In this document: piece by piece, positions 57,104 to 64,000 of the stretch
Layout: each line of letters opens with the position of its first letter
How positions within the stretch are numbered: the stretch's first letter is position 1
Source: RPQJ01 sp963823535
GTDB lineage: Bacteria > Pseudomonadota > Gammaproteobacteria > Steroidobacterales > Steroidobacteraceae
NCBI GenBank assembly: GCA_963823535.1
Contig: CAWGLZ010000004.1
Span: forward strand, 620,001-684,000
Direction of reading: 5' to 3'
DNA: 64,000 nucleotides
Notes under the pieces: model-generated
The model's database searches: none
Told to the model about the DNA's origin: nothing
Seen by the model: only the letters and a program-made list of their open reading frames with translations
Made by a program: the position numbers and the translations under genes

Positions 57104-58416
57104 CCGGCAGCGAGTCCCGCAAGCACCGCGTGGGCTGTCGTGCGCGGCCAGAGGAAACCGAGAAACACGCCCGGCGCGAGCATGCCGATGGCGGCATAGG
57201 CCGACAGGCCGATCGACACGAGCGACTCGTTCGACGTGAGCGTCAGCCAGACTGCGATTCCGGCGAATGCCACCATCGCTGCACGGGAGACCCAGACCTG
57301 GGCGGCGTCGCCGAGTTGCGGATAGAGGGGCAGCACCACGTTGCGCCCGAAGATCGACGCAGCGGCCAGCAGCAGCAGCGAGCCGGGCACCAGGGCCAGC
57401 AGGCAGACGGTCCCCGCCAGCAGCCCGACGGCCCACGCCGGGTAGCGGTCGGCCACGAACTCGAGGAGCACGGCGTTCAGGTTGCCGTCGTCGGGTTGCG
57501 TGCCCGCCAGCAGGGCGGCAAACCCCAGCAGCAGGATGAAGAAGTAGCTGAGTGAATACAGCGGCTGGAAGATGGCATTGCGGCGGATGGTGTCGGCACT
57601 CCGGGCGGAGAAGCACAGCTGGAACATGTGAGGGAAGATCCAGGTCCCCAGGGCCACGTTGATCGCCGCCGTCACGAGCCAGGTATTCGTCAGGCCGGCG
57701 TCGGGTTGCAGGCCGGGGAAGCGGCCGATGCCGGGGTGGATATCCTGCACACGGCGGAACACGTCCAGCATCGACTGCGCACCCACCTTGTCCGCAACCG
57801 TCGCGCTGAGCAGCACCACCATCACGATCATCATCACGTCCTTGACGCCCGCCGCGAAGGCGGCCGAGCGGAGACCGGCGAGGTAGACGAAGGCCAGCAT
57901 CACGCCTGCCGCCAGCACCGTCGACTGGAGCGGGGTGAGCGCCGCGCCGAGCGTCAGTCTGAACACGAGCGTGAGCGCGGTGAGCTGGATCTGGACGTAG
58001 ACGATCAGGGCAGCGATGCCGGCGAGGCCGACCACGACGCCGAGCCAGGGCGCGTCGTAGCGTCGACTGAAGAAATCTGCCTGGGTCACGAGGCCATGGC
58101 GCTTGCCGGCGCTCCAGATCTGCGGCATCAGCCAGTAGCCCACCGCGCACGCCAGCGACACCGAGGTGAATGCCAGGTACGCGGGCGCGCCGAACGCCCA
58201 GGCGTAACCCGAGATGCCGAGGACGGCGAACGTGGTGTAGATCTCGCCGGCGTTCACGAACCAGAAGATCCAGGCGCCGAAGCGGCGGCCGCCGACGGCC
58301 CACTCATCCATCGAGGTGACGCGCAGCGTGGCCTTGTAGCGGGCATACGCCAGGGCCGCCAGGACGGTCCCCACGACGATGACGACGCAGAGGACGAGCG
58401 GCAGGCTCGATCTCAT
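56929..58416 (-). CDS. Sodium:solute symporter (SSS family)
   Basis: 495 residues with about 13 TM helices. The family features are the N-terminal DEWAVGGRRFGAWIFWFVNAG (the G-G-R-x-x-G block), SRRYDAPWLG, GTWIFPHMFQLCFSARSAD, and SLLLLAAASIFGRN. It likely imports an organic acid or amino acid. The ATG overlaps the upstream small DUF3311-like gene by 4 bp, the usual pairing. The 3' end overlaps the DUF885 gene by 175 bp. Confidence 0.92.
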   Translation of the reverse strand: MRSSLPLVLCVVIVVGTVLAALAYARYKATLRVTSMDEWAVGGRRFGAWIFWFVNAGEIYTTFAVLGISGYAWAFGAPAYLAFTSVSLACAVGYWLMPQIWSAGKRHGLVTQADFFSRRYDAPWLGVVVGLAGIAALIVYVQIQLTALTLVFRLTLGAALTPLQSTVLAAGVMLAFVYLAGLRSAAFAAGVKDVMMIVMVVLLSATVADKVGAQSMLDVFRRVQDIHPGIGRFPGLQPDAGLTNTWLVTAAINVALGTWIFPHMFQLCFSARSADTIRRNAIFQPLYSLSYFFILLLGFAALLAGTQPDDGNLNAVLLEFVADRYPAWAVGLLAGTVCLLALVPGSLLLLAAASIFGRNVVLPLYPQLGDAAQVWVSRAAMVAFAGIAVWLTLTSNESLVSIGLSAYAAIGMLAPGVFLGFLWPRTTAHAVLAGLAAGYCTLLLPAATKFFASVLPGWDTGLVAMGVNALVVVAVSAAWPASQRSTPAVTAHKGT

Positions 58417-58625
58417 GCGTCCTGGTCCTCAGCCGCACGGCGGCGGTCGAGCCGGTAGACGATGCCGATCGCGAGGCTGGCGATCAGGATGCCGGCCATC
58501 TGCCAGGCCATGGGAAAGGGGAGGCCGAACGGCCGCAAACCGACGTCGTTGACGAGGGGCGCCAGCCCCACCTGCCACACGAAGGGTGCCAGCAGGAGCC
58601 AGCGATGCCACGCCCTGCGCTTCAC
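58413..58625 (-). CDS. DUF3311-like small membrane protein, symporter partner
   Basis: 70 residues with two TM helices (LLLAPFVWQVGLAPLVN and MAWQMAGILIASLAIGIVY) separated by LRPFGLPFP. Small two-TM proteins of this kind (DUF3311/DUF4212-like) are encoded directly upstream of SSS symporters and act as a partner subunit. The stop overlaps the symporter ATG (ATGA). Confidence 0.82.
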   Translation of the reverse strand: MKRRAWHRWLLLAPFVWQVGLAPLVNDVGLRPFGLPFPMAWQMAGILIASLAIGIVYRLDRRRAAEDQDA

Positions 58626-58633
58626 GGCCGGGT

Positions 58634-59947
58634 CTAGCGCTGGAGCGTGCGGGCGAGGTCGGAGCCGTCCGCGTCGTTGCGCACGACGTCACCGCCCTTC
58701 ATCACCCATGAGATCGTTCGCAGCCGGCGGACGTCCTGTGTCGGATCGTCGTCCAGCGCGATCAGGTCGGCGTACAGACCAGGCGCCACGCGGCCCAGAT
58801 CCTGCTCCGCGCCGAGCATCCGCGCCGCATCGACCGTTGCCGTCCGCAGGGCCTGCAGGTTCGTCATGCCGGCCTCCCGGTAGAGTTCGATCTCCCGGAC
58901 CGAGGCCACGGTGCCTTCGTTGGGTTCGTAGGGGAACTGGTCGCTGCCCATGGCGATATCGACGCCGACACGGATGGCCGCCTGCAGGGCAGCCCAGTGC
59001 GAGCTGCCGACCTGCTGCACGCGCTCGAGGTAGGACGGGGGCGAGCCGATCTTCCGGAAGAACTCCATGGCGCCCGCCTGGCTCACCACGATGGTCGGTA
59101 CGTACCAGGCGTCCTGCGCCTTCATCCGGCGGAAGACGTCCTCGGTCAGGAAATAGCCGTGCTCGAAGCTGTCGACACCGGCCTCCAGCGCTTCCAGGGT
59201 TGCCTGCGGCGAGGCGGTGTGCGCCGACACCTTCACGCCTTGCCGGTGCGCGACATCGGTCGCTGCGCGCATCTCGTCGACGGTCATGTCGGCGGCCCGC
59301 ATCTCGCCCGTGCTGGCGATGCCGCGCGAGATCATGATCTTCAGCCACTTCGCGCCGAGCAGGATCTGCCGCCGGGCTTCCTTGCGCACCGCGTCGGGCC
59401 CGTCGAATCCGTTCAGCAGCGGCTCGCTGCTGTGACCTCCCGTCGGCGCGATGGCCTGTCCCGCGGGCCAGATGCGTGGGCCGAGGTGCTCGCCGCGGTC
59501 GATCGAGGCCTTGAGGGCGAAGACGGCGTCCTTGTCCTCACCGGGTGTACGCACCGTGGTGGTGCCGGCGAGCAGCGATCGGCGCGCATTGGCGAGCATG
59601 CGCAGCGCCAGGCCTCCGTCGGTCTCGTTCGCGGCGTCCTCCTGCATCTTGCCGGGCAGGACCAGTCCGAAGTGCACGTGCATGTTCATCAGGCCGGGCA
59701 TGAGCCACTTGCCCGGCAACGCCAGGGTCTCAGCTCCATCGGGAATCGCGACCTCGCCCCGCGGGCCGACGGTCGTGATGCGATCGCCCGTGATGATCAC
59801 CACCGCGTCGCGCAGCGGCGGTCCGCCGTCGAGATCGACGACGTTGACGCCCGTGATGGCACGCACCGTTGCCGCCGGCGCAAGGCCGGGCAGCATCAGC
59901 ATCAAGAGAGCGCAGAGCGCGCCCGGTGTCCGTTGCATGGCTTTCAT
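58634..59947 (-). CDS. Exported amidohydrolase (imidazolonepropionase-like)
   Basis: 437 residues with signal peptide MKAMQRTPGALCALLMLML ending near LAPAA. The metal sites are HVHFG early, a Lys in KIMISRGI, His in SAHTASPQ and EHGYFL, and Asp in MGSDQFPYE, all standard for the amidohydrolase superfamily. LPGKWLMPGLMNMH marks the entrance to the barrel. It may release an amino acid or peptide that the downstream symporter takes up. Start may be 59947 or 59938. It lies 8 bp before the DUF3311 gene. Confidence 0.9.
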   Translation of the reverse strand: MKAMQRTPGALCALLMLMLPGLAPAATVRAITGVNVVDLDGGPPLRDAVVIITGDRITTVGPRGEVAIPDGAETLALPGKWLMPGLMNMHVHFGLVLPGKMQEDAANETDGGLALRMLANARRSLLAGTTTVRTPGEDKDAVFALKASIDRGEHLGPRIWPAGQAIAPTGGHSSEPLLNGFDGPDAVRKEARRQILLGAKWLKIMISRGIASTGEMRAADMTVDEMRAATDVAHRQGVKVSAHTASPQATLEALEAGVDSFEHGYFLTEDVFRRMKAQDAWYVPTIVVSQAGAMEFFRKIGSPPSYLERVQQVGSSHWAALQAAIRVGVDIAMGSDQFPYEPNEGTVASVREIELYREAGMTNLQALRTATVDAARMLGAEQDLGRVAPGLYADLIALDDDPTQDVRRLRTISWVMKGGDVVRNDADGSDLARTLQR

Positions 59948-60178
59948 CCGCGTGATGATGCCGAAATCCGCGGGGCGCGTGTTGGCAACCCGGCTGTTCC
60001 GTACATGCCGCGATGGGGCTCGTCTTGATACGGATGCGCGGCGGGCGCGAGGGGTGCAATCTAGGTTGAGGGAGGAAAGGCGCCGGCCTCGGCCGCCGTC
60101 GACCCACGGGACTCGGATCGTCCATGGCCCATTGATCGACCGGCGAGTGGCCGCGCGATGTGCCACGGAGGTCTGGCC
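59948..60178 (+). other. Divergent intergenic region
   Basis: 231 bp between the amidohydrolase and the PKD/HAF lipoprotein genes. No gene is supported; it must hold both promoters, none of which I could define. Confidence 0.4.
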
Positions 60179-61768
60179 ATGAGACGCCCAACAACGTCGC
60201 GAGCACTCGCACAGGCCCTCTCGTTCGTCCTGTTCGCACTGCTGACAGCGTGTGGAGGCGGGGACGACGGAGGGGGCGGGGGTGGAAATGTCGCGCCCAC
60301 GGCCGCCTTCACGGCGGTACCCGACACGGGCGCCGCACCCCTTGCAGTGAGATTCGATGCGTCGTCGTCCACCGACCCCGACGGCAGCGTGGTGGGCTAC
60401 GCCTGGGATTTTGCTGACCAGTCGGCAGCGGCCACCGGCGTGCAGGTGGATCACACCTTCCTGGCGGCTGGCAGCTATGCTGTGACGCTGACCGTCACCG
60501 ACAACCGCGGCGCCACGGGTTCGACGTCGCGGACGGTGACGGTCGTCGCCAACGCGGCACCCACGGCGGATTTCACGGCGTCGCCACAATCGGGCATCGT
60601 CCCGCTGGTCGTGCGATTCGACGCGACCGCGTCCCAGGACCCGGATGGGTCGATCGTGTCGTATGCGTGGGATTTCGCTGATGGCGGCACGGCGACCGGC
60701 GCGACCGCCCAGCATACCTTTGCGGCCGCAGGCATCTTCGAAGTCACGCTGGCGGTGACCGATGACGACGGTGCCACGGCGAGCGCCGTCCGCCCGGTCA
60801 GCGTGCTCTCGCCGGTGGCCGCGGCGCGCTACTCCGCGACGCTCATTCCATCGCTCGGCGGGCCGTTCATCGAGCCCAGTGCCATCAACAACCGGGGAGA
60901 GGTCGTCGGATTCTCGACCTTCGACGGAACGGGAGCGGCACACGCCTTTCTTTACAGCGACGGGGTGACGCACGACCTCGGGACGCTGGGCGGGCGTGAG
61001 AGCTACGCGCGCGACGTGAACGACGATGGCGTCGTCGTCGGCTGGTCCGAGACTGCGGACCAGTTCGACCGGGCGTTCCGCTACGTCGACGGCACGATGC
61101 AGGACCTCGGGACCCTGGGCGGGCTCTCGAGTGAAGCGGACGGCATCAATTCCGCCGGGCACGTCGTCGGATCGTCCACGAACCTCGACGGCTTCCTGCG
61201 GGGTTTCGTCCTCAGGGATGACGCCATGGTTCCCCTGGGGACGCTGGGCGGCGACTACAGCGTGGCCGCCGCCATCAACGGCCAGGGGCAGATCGCGGGC
61301 TGGTCCATGACGGCCGCCGGGCAGATCCACGCGTTCCTGCAGACCGGCAACGTCCTCAACGACCTCGGGACCCTGGGTGGCGACCAGGCCTACGTCGCGG
61401 CGATGAACGACGCCGGCGACGTCGTCGGCGAGTCTGCATTGCCGGCCGCCGGTCTCACGGGCTACCTCTATCGCGACGGGGCGATGCGCCAGCTCGTCGA
61501 CGGCTATTCGGAACCACTGGCCATCAACAATGCCGGGGTGATCGTCGGCTACGCACATTTCCCGACCATGGGCGCCGCGTTCGTCTGGGACGAGTTCAAG
61601 GGACTGCAGAACCTGAACGACCTGATCGACCCGGCGCTCGGCTGGACGATCCAGGTGGCAGCGGGCATCAACGATCTCGGGCAGATCGTCGGCCACGGCT
61701 ATCGCAGCGGCGGGGCACCGATCGCAGTCCTGCTGACACCCGAAACGAGTGCGGCCGGGTCGCCGTAG
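60179..61768 (+). CDS. Lipoprotein with two PKD domains and HAF repeats
   Basis: 529 residues. A lipobox LLTAC puts the lipid-modified Cys at residue 25, followed by a Gly/Asp linker. Two PKD domains follow (about 37-123 and 127-208), each with the motif WDFAD and DPDGSxV. The rest holds six or seven HAF repeats with DLGTLGG cores (for example HDLGTLGGRESYA, QDLGTLGGLSSEA, NDLGTLGGDQAYV) and N-x-x-G-x-V-V-G turns. HAF repeats are predicted to form a beta-propeller. It is probably a surface-exposed binding protein. GGAGG lies upstream of the ATG. Confidence 0.92.
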   Translation: MRRPTTSRALAQALSFVLFALLTACGGGDDGGGGGGNVAPTAAFTAVPDTGAAPLAVRFDASSSTDPDGSVVGYAWDFADQSAAATGVQVDHTFLAAGSYAVTLTVTDNRGATGSTSRTVTVVANAAPTADFTASPQSGIVPLVVRFDATASQDPDGSIVSYAWDFADGGTATGATAQHTFAAAGIFEVTLAVTDDDGATASAVRPVSVLSPVAAARYSATLIPSLGGPFIEPSAINNRGEVVGFSTFDGTGAAHAFLYSDGVTHDLGTLGGRESYARDVNDDGVVVGWSETADQFDRAFRYVDGTMQDLGTLGGLSSEADGINSAGHVVGSSTNLDGFLRGFVLRDDAMVPLGTLGGDYSVAAAINGQGQIAGWSMTAAGQIHAFLQTGNVLNDLGTLGGDQAYVAAMNDAGDVVGESALPAAGLTGYLYRDGAMRQLVDGYSEPLAINNAGVIVGYAHFPTMGAAFVWDEFKGLQNLNDLIDPALGWTIQVAAGINDLGQIVGHGYRSGGAPIAVLLTPETSAAGSP

Positions 61769-61854
61769 GACCCGGCCGCCGGCCGCGCGATTGCTGCTAC
61801 CATCGAGTGGGCAGTTCGGGCGGCGGCTTCGGTCCCGGCCGCCGGGGTACAACC

Positions 61855-63723
61855 GTGGTCAGCGAGTTACGCGACGTTCGCGACTTCCTCATCCGGCATC
61901 CGCCGTTCTCATCCCTGCCGGCGGAAACCCTCGACGGGCTGCCCCGCCGCCTGTCCGTGCGCTATCTCCGGAGAGGCTCGAGCTTCCCGCCACAGGATGC
62001 GGATCCGGCGAGCTTCTACGTGCTGCGCAAGGGTGCGGTCGAATTGCGTGATGCCTCGGGCCAGTTGCTCGAGAAGCTGGCGGAGGGAGACAGCTGCGAG
62101 GGCTGCGCGGGACTCGAAGTGCAGGATGATTCGCTCTCCGGCGTGGCCGTGGAGGACACGCTGCTCTACGTGGTACCGTCGAGTGTCGTCGAGCAGCTTC
62201 GCCGCGAGCATCACGCGTTCGACGATCGCTTCGAGACATCGATCCGCGAGCGCCTGCGGCGCGCACGGGACGAAGTGCACGACGGACCCGAAGTCGGTGG
62301 CAACCTGCTGCGGCTCAACGTCGGCGAACTCATCGCGCGCTCGGGTGTCACGGCCGGGCCCGCGCTCACGATCCGGGATGCGGCGCGCTTGATGACGCGG
62401 GAGCGGGTGTCGTCCCTGCTGGTCGTCGAGGAGGGTGCGCTGGTCGGGATCCTGACCGATCGCGACCTGCGCACCCGCTGTGTCGCGGAGGCGCGCGACG
62501 GCGCGACACCGCTGCGCGAGGTCATGACGCCGGATCCGCACACGATCTCGCCTGCGGCGTCGGCGTTCGAGGCCCTCATGGCGATGAGCCGGCTGAGAAT
62601 CCATCACCTGCCCGTCGTCGACCGCGATGGAGTGCACGGCATCATCTCGACGCACGATGTGCTGCGCTCCCAGACCGCGAACCCACTCTACCTCGCCGAC
62701 CGCATCCGTCGCTGCGCGTCGGTGGGCGAACTGCGCGAGGTGGCCGCGGAATCCCGCGAGCTGCACGTCCAGATGGTCGCGGCCCACGCGAGCGCGCATC
62801 AGCTCGGCCAGGCGCTCACTTCGGTCTGTGATGCCGTGACGCGCAGGCTGATCGACCTGCACGTCCATGCTCACGGCGAGGCACCCGTCCGGTTTGCGTG
62901 GATCGCCACCGGATCCCAGGGACGGGGCGAGATCACGCTCCGCTCCGACCAGGACAACTCGATGATCCTGGACGACGACTTCGACCCCCAGCGGGACGGC
63001 GACTACTTCGAGCGACTCGCGGCGGCGGTCAACAGCGGACTCGACGCCTGCGGCTACGTGAATTGCCCCGGCGACGTCATGGCCTCCAACCCACGCTGGC
63101 GACAGCCGCTGGCCGTATGGCGTGACGACTTTACGGCGTGGCTGACCCGGACCGATCACAAGGCCGCGACGCTGGCGGCGAATTTCTTCGACATGCGGAC
63201 GGTGTGGGGCGAGGACGACTTGAGGCGACGACTGATGGGCGACATCCTGCCGCGCTGCGCGCGGGAGAAGGTCTTCCTCGCGTACATGACCGGCCACGCA
63301 CTGGGCAACCGCCCGCCGCTCGGGTTCTTCCGCAATTTCGTCCTGGTGCGCTCGGGGGAGCACGAGGGACAGGTCGACATCAAGCGCCACGGCTTGCTGC
63401 CGATCGTGGACCTGGCACGCGTGTATGCGCTCGCCGGCGGCGTCGACTCGGTGTCGACGCTGCAGCGCCTCGAAGATGCCTCTGACGCGGGAAGCGTGAG
63501 CGTCGACGGGGCCGAGAACCTCGCGGCGGCATTCGAGTTCATTTCGGGGATCCGCGCCCGCCACCAGGCGGGCCAGCTGCGCCGCAACGAGGAAGTCGAC
63601 AACTATGTCGCGCCGGATGCGCTCACGGCCATGGAAAGGCGTCACCTGAAGGACGCGTTCGCGGCCATCGCGACGCTGCAGGATGCGGCCCGCGCCGCGC
63701 ACGGCGACCGGCTCCCGCTGTGA
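61855..63723 (+). CDS. cNMP-binding / CBS / DUF294 nucleotidyltransferase-like protein
   Basis: 622 residues from GTG 61855 (VVSELRDVRDFLIRHPPFS); an earlier GTG at 61807 is the alternative. The N-terminal cyclic-nucleotide-binding-like domain (about 1-115) is followed by two CBS domains (DAARLMTRERVSSLLVVEEG; GVHGIISTHDVL). Next comes the DUF294 nucleotidyltransferase core with GSQGRGEITLRSDQDNSMIL near residue 353. The late substrate domain has GFFRNFVLVRSGEHEG. Such proteins are thought to regulate uptake or signalling. The stop overlaps the exonuclease start (GTGA). Confidence 0.9.
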   Translation: MVSELRDVRDFLIRHPPFSSLPAETLDGLPRRLSVRYLRRGSSFPPQDADPASFYVLRKGAVELRDASGQLLEKLAEGDSCEGCAGLEVQDDSLSGVAVEDTLLYVVPSSVVEQLRREHHAFDDRFETSIRERLRRARDEVHDGPEVGGNLLRLNVGELIARSGVTAGPALTIRDAARLMTRERVSSLLVVEEGALVGILTDRDLRTRCVAEARDGATPLREVMTPDPHTISPAASAFEALMAMSRLRIHHLPVVDRDGVHGIISTHDVLRSQTANPLYLADRIRRCASVGELREVAAESRELHVQMVAAHASAHQLGQALTSVCDAVTRRLIDLHVHAHGEAPVRFAWIATGSQGRGEITLRSDQDNSMILDDDFDPQRDGDYFERLAAAVNSGLDACGYVNCPGDVMASNPRWRQPLAVWRDDFTAWLTRTDHKAATLAANFFDMRTVWGEDDLRRRLMGDILPRCAREKVFLAYMTGHALGNRPPLGFFRNFVLVRSGEHEGQVDIKRHGLLPIVDLARVYALAGGVDSVSTLQRLEDASDAGSVSVDGAENLAAAFEFISGIRARHQAGQLRRNEEVDNYVAPDALTAMERRHLKDAFAAIATLQDAARAAHGDRLPL

Positions 63724-64000
63724 TCTTCGCCTCGATGCTGCCGCTCGATCTGCGCCGCAGGCGGCGTGCGCGCGCGGCACCCGCCGGTCCGCTGCGTGAC
63801 TTCTACGAGCAAGCGTTCCCGCCGCGCGCAGCCGACTGGCGGGAAGTCGGGTTCCTGGCCCTCGACCTGGAGACCACCGGTGTCGACCCGCGGTCGGAGG
63901 AAATCGTCAGCGCCGGCTGGGTGCGGCTCGACGGCGGCGCGATCGACCTCGGCAGCGCACGACGACGACTGGTGAGGCCCACCAGGGCCATGCCCGAGGA
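63720..64000 (+). CDS. DnaQ-like 3'-5' exonuclease (cut by window end)
   Basis: At least 93 residues, GTG start at 63720 or ATG at 63735. The exonuclease I motif FLALDLETTGVDPRSEEIVS supplies the catalytic Asp and Glu of DEDDh enzymes. Pairing of a DUF294/CBS gene with a DnaQ-like exonuclease is common, often near an SSS transporter. The C-terminal motifs lie outside the window. Confidence 0.85.
   Translation, partial: MIFASMLPLDLRRRRRARAAPAGPLRDFYEQAFPPRAADWREVGFLALDLETTGVDPRSEEIVSAGWVRLDGGAIDLGSARRRLVRPTRAMPE

Noticed and set aside
59948..61852. Upstream extension of the amidohydrolase frame on the minus strand
   Set aside because: The added sequence is antisense to the PKD/HAF lipoprotein and has no signal peptide; the ATG at 59947 gives a proper exported enzyme.

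Overview
The window is GC-rich chromosomal DNA, about two thirds G+C by eye. It most likely comes from a gammaproteobacterium near Xanthomonadales, Steroidobacterales or Chromatiales, probably environmental. The reasons are the gene order fur/recN/nadK/hrcA-grpE-dnaK-dnaJ/dapB-carAB-greA/yhbY/rlmE-ftsH-folP-glmM-tpiA-secG-tRNA-Leu-nuoA-N-tRNA-fMet, the linked ratA-rnfH, bamE and smpB, and three PEP-CTERM (exosortase-substrate) proteins. The assignment is inferred from gene order and protein sequence, not from a search.

Region 1 (1-23.6 kb) is dense housekeeping. It opens with the end of a secreted protein of unknown function and smpB (minus), then ratA-rnfH (plus), bamE (minus), fur (plus) and a nadK-recN pair (minus). 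The heat-shock run hrcA-grpE-dnaK-dnaJ follows; dnaJ carries a one-base frameshift in a G-rich tract. Then come dapB, carA, carB, greA, yhbY (minus), rlmE, ftsH, folP, glmM, tpiA, secG and tRNA-Leu(GAG).

Region 2 (23.6-37.9 kb) is a complete 14-gene nuo operon for respiratory complex I. Its genes are spaced by only a few bases or overlap. An initiator tRNA-fMet with its own strong promoter follows.

Region 3 (38.0-45.2 kb) is accessory DNA starting at the 3' end of tRNA-fMet. A 53-bp segment made of the tRNA 3' end plus its terminator is present three times (37987, 38748, 40514). The copies bracket a hicAB toxin-antitoxin module and a second module with a small zinc-ribbon gene and a secreted protein. 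The zinc-ribbon cassette (about 330 bp) recurs at 43.1-43.5 kb, and part of it occurs near 40.25 kb. An MscS-like membrane protein and two PEP-CTERM proteins lie here.

Region 4 (45.2-64 kb) is mixed metabolic and secreted content. It holds a sugar-acid-type operon (IlvD/Edd dehydratase, GntP permease, 2-hydroxyacid dehydrogenase), a third PEP-CTERM gene, an alpha/beta hydrolase and several small genes. It continues with a TIGR04076-like gene broken by one base and coupled to an aldo/keto reductase, a DUF885 peptidase, and a minus-strand operon of amidohydrolase, DUF3311 and SSS symporter. It ends with a PKD/HAF-repeat lipoprotein, a CBS-DUF294 protein and a DnaQ-like exonuclease cut by the window end.

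The most notable pattern is that all three PEP-CTERM genes have a sigma-54 type -24/-12 promoter with exact GG-N10-GC spacing. Two of them share an ATTCYTTACAT box 86-87 bp upstream, and the third has a weaker version. This suggests one RpoN-dependent regulon for exosortase substrates. No exosortase or regulator gene lies in the window.
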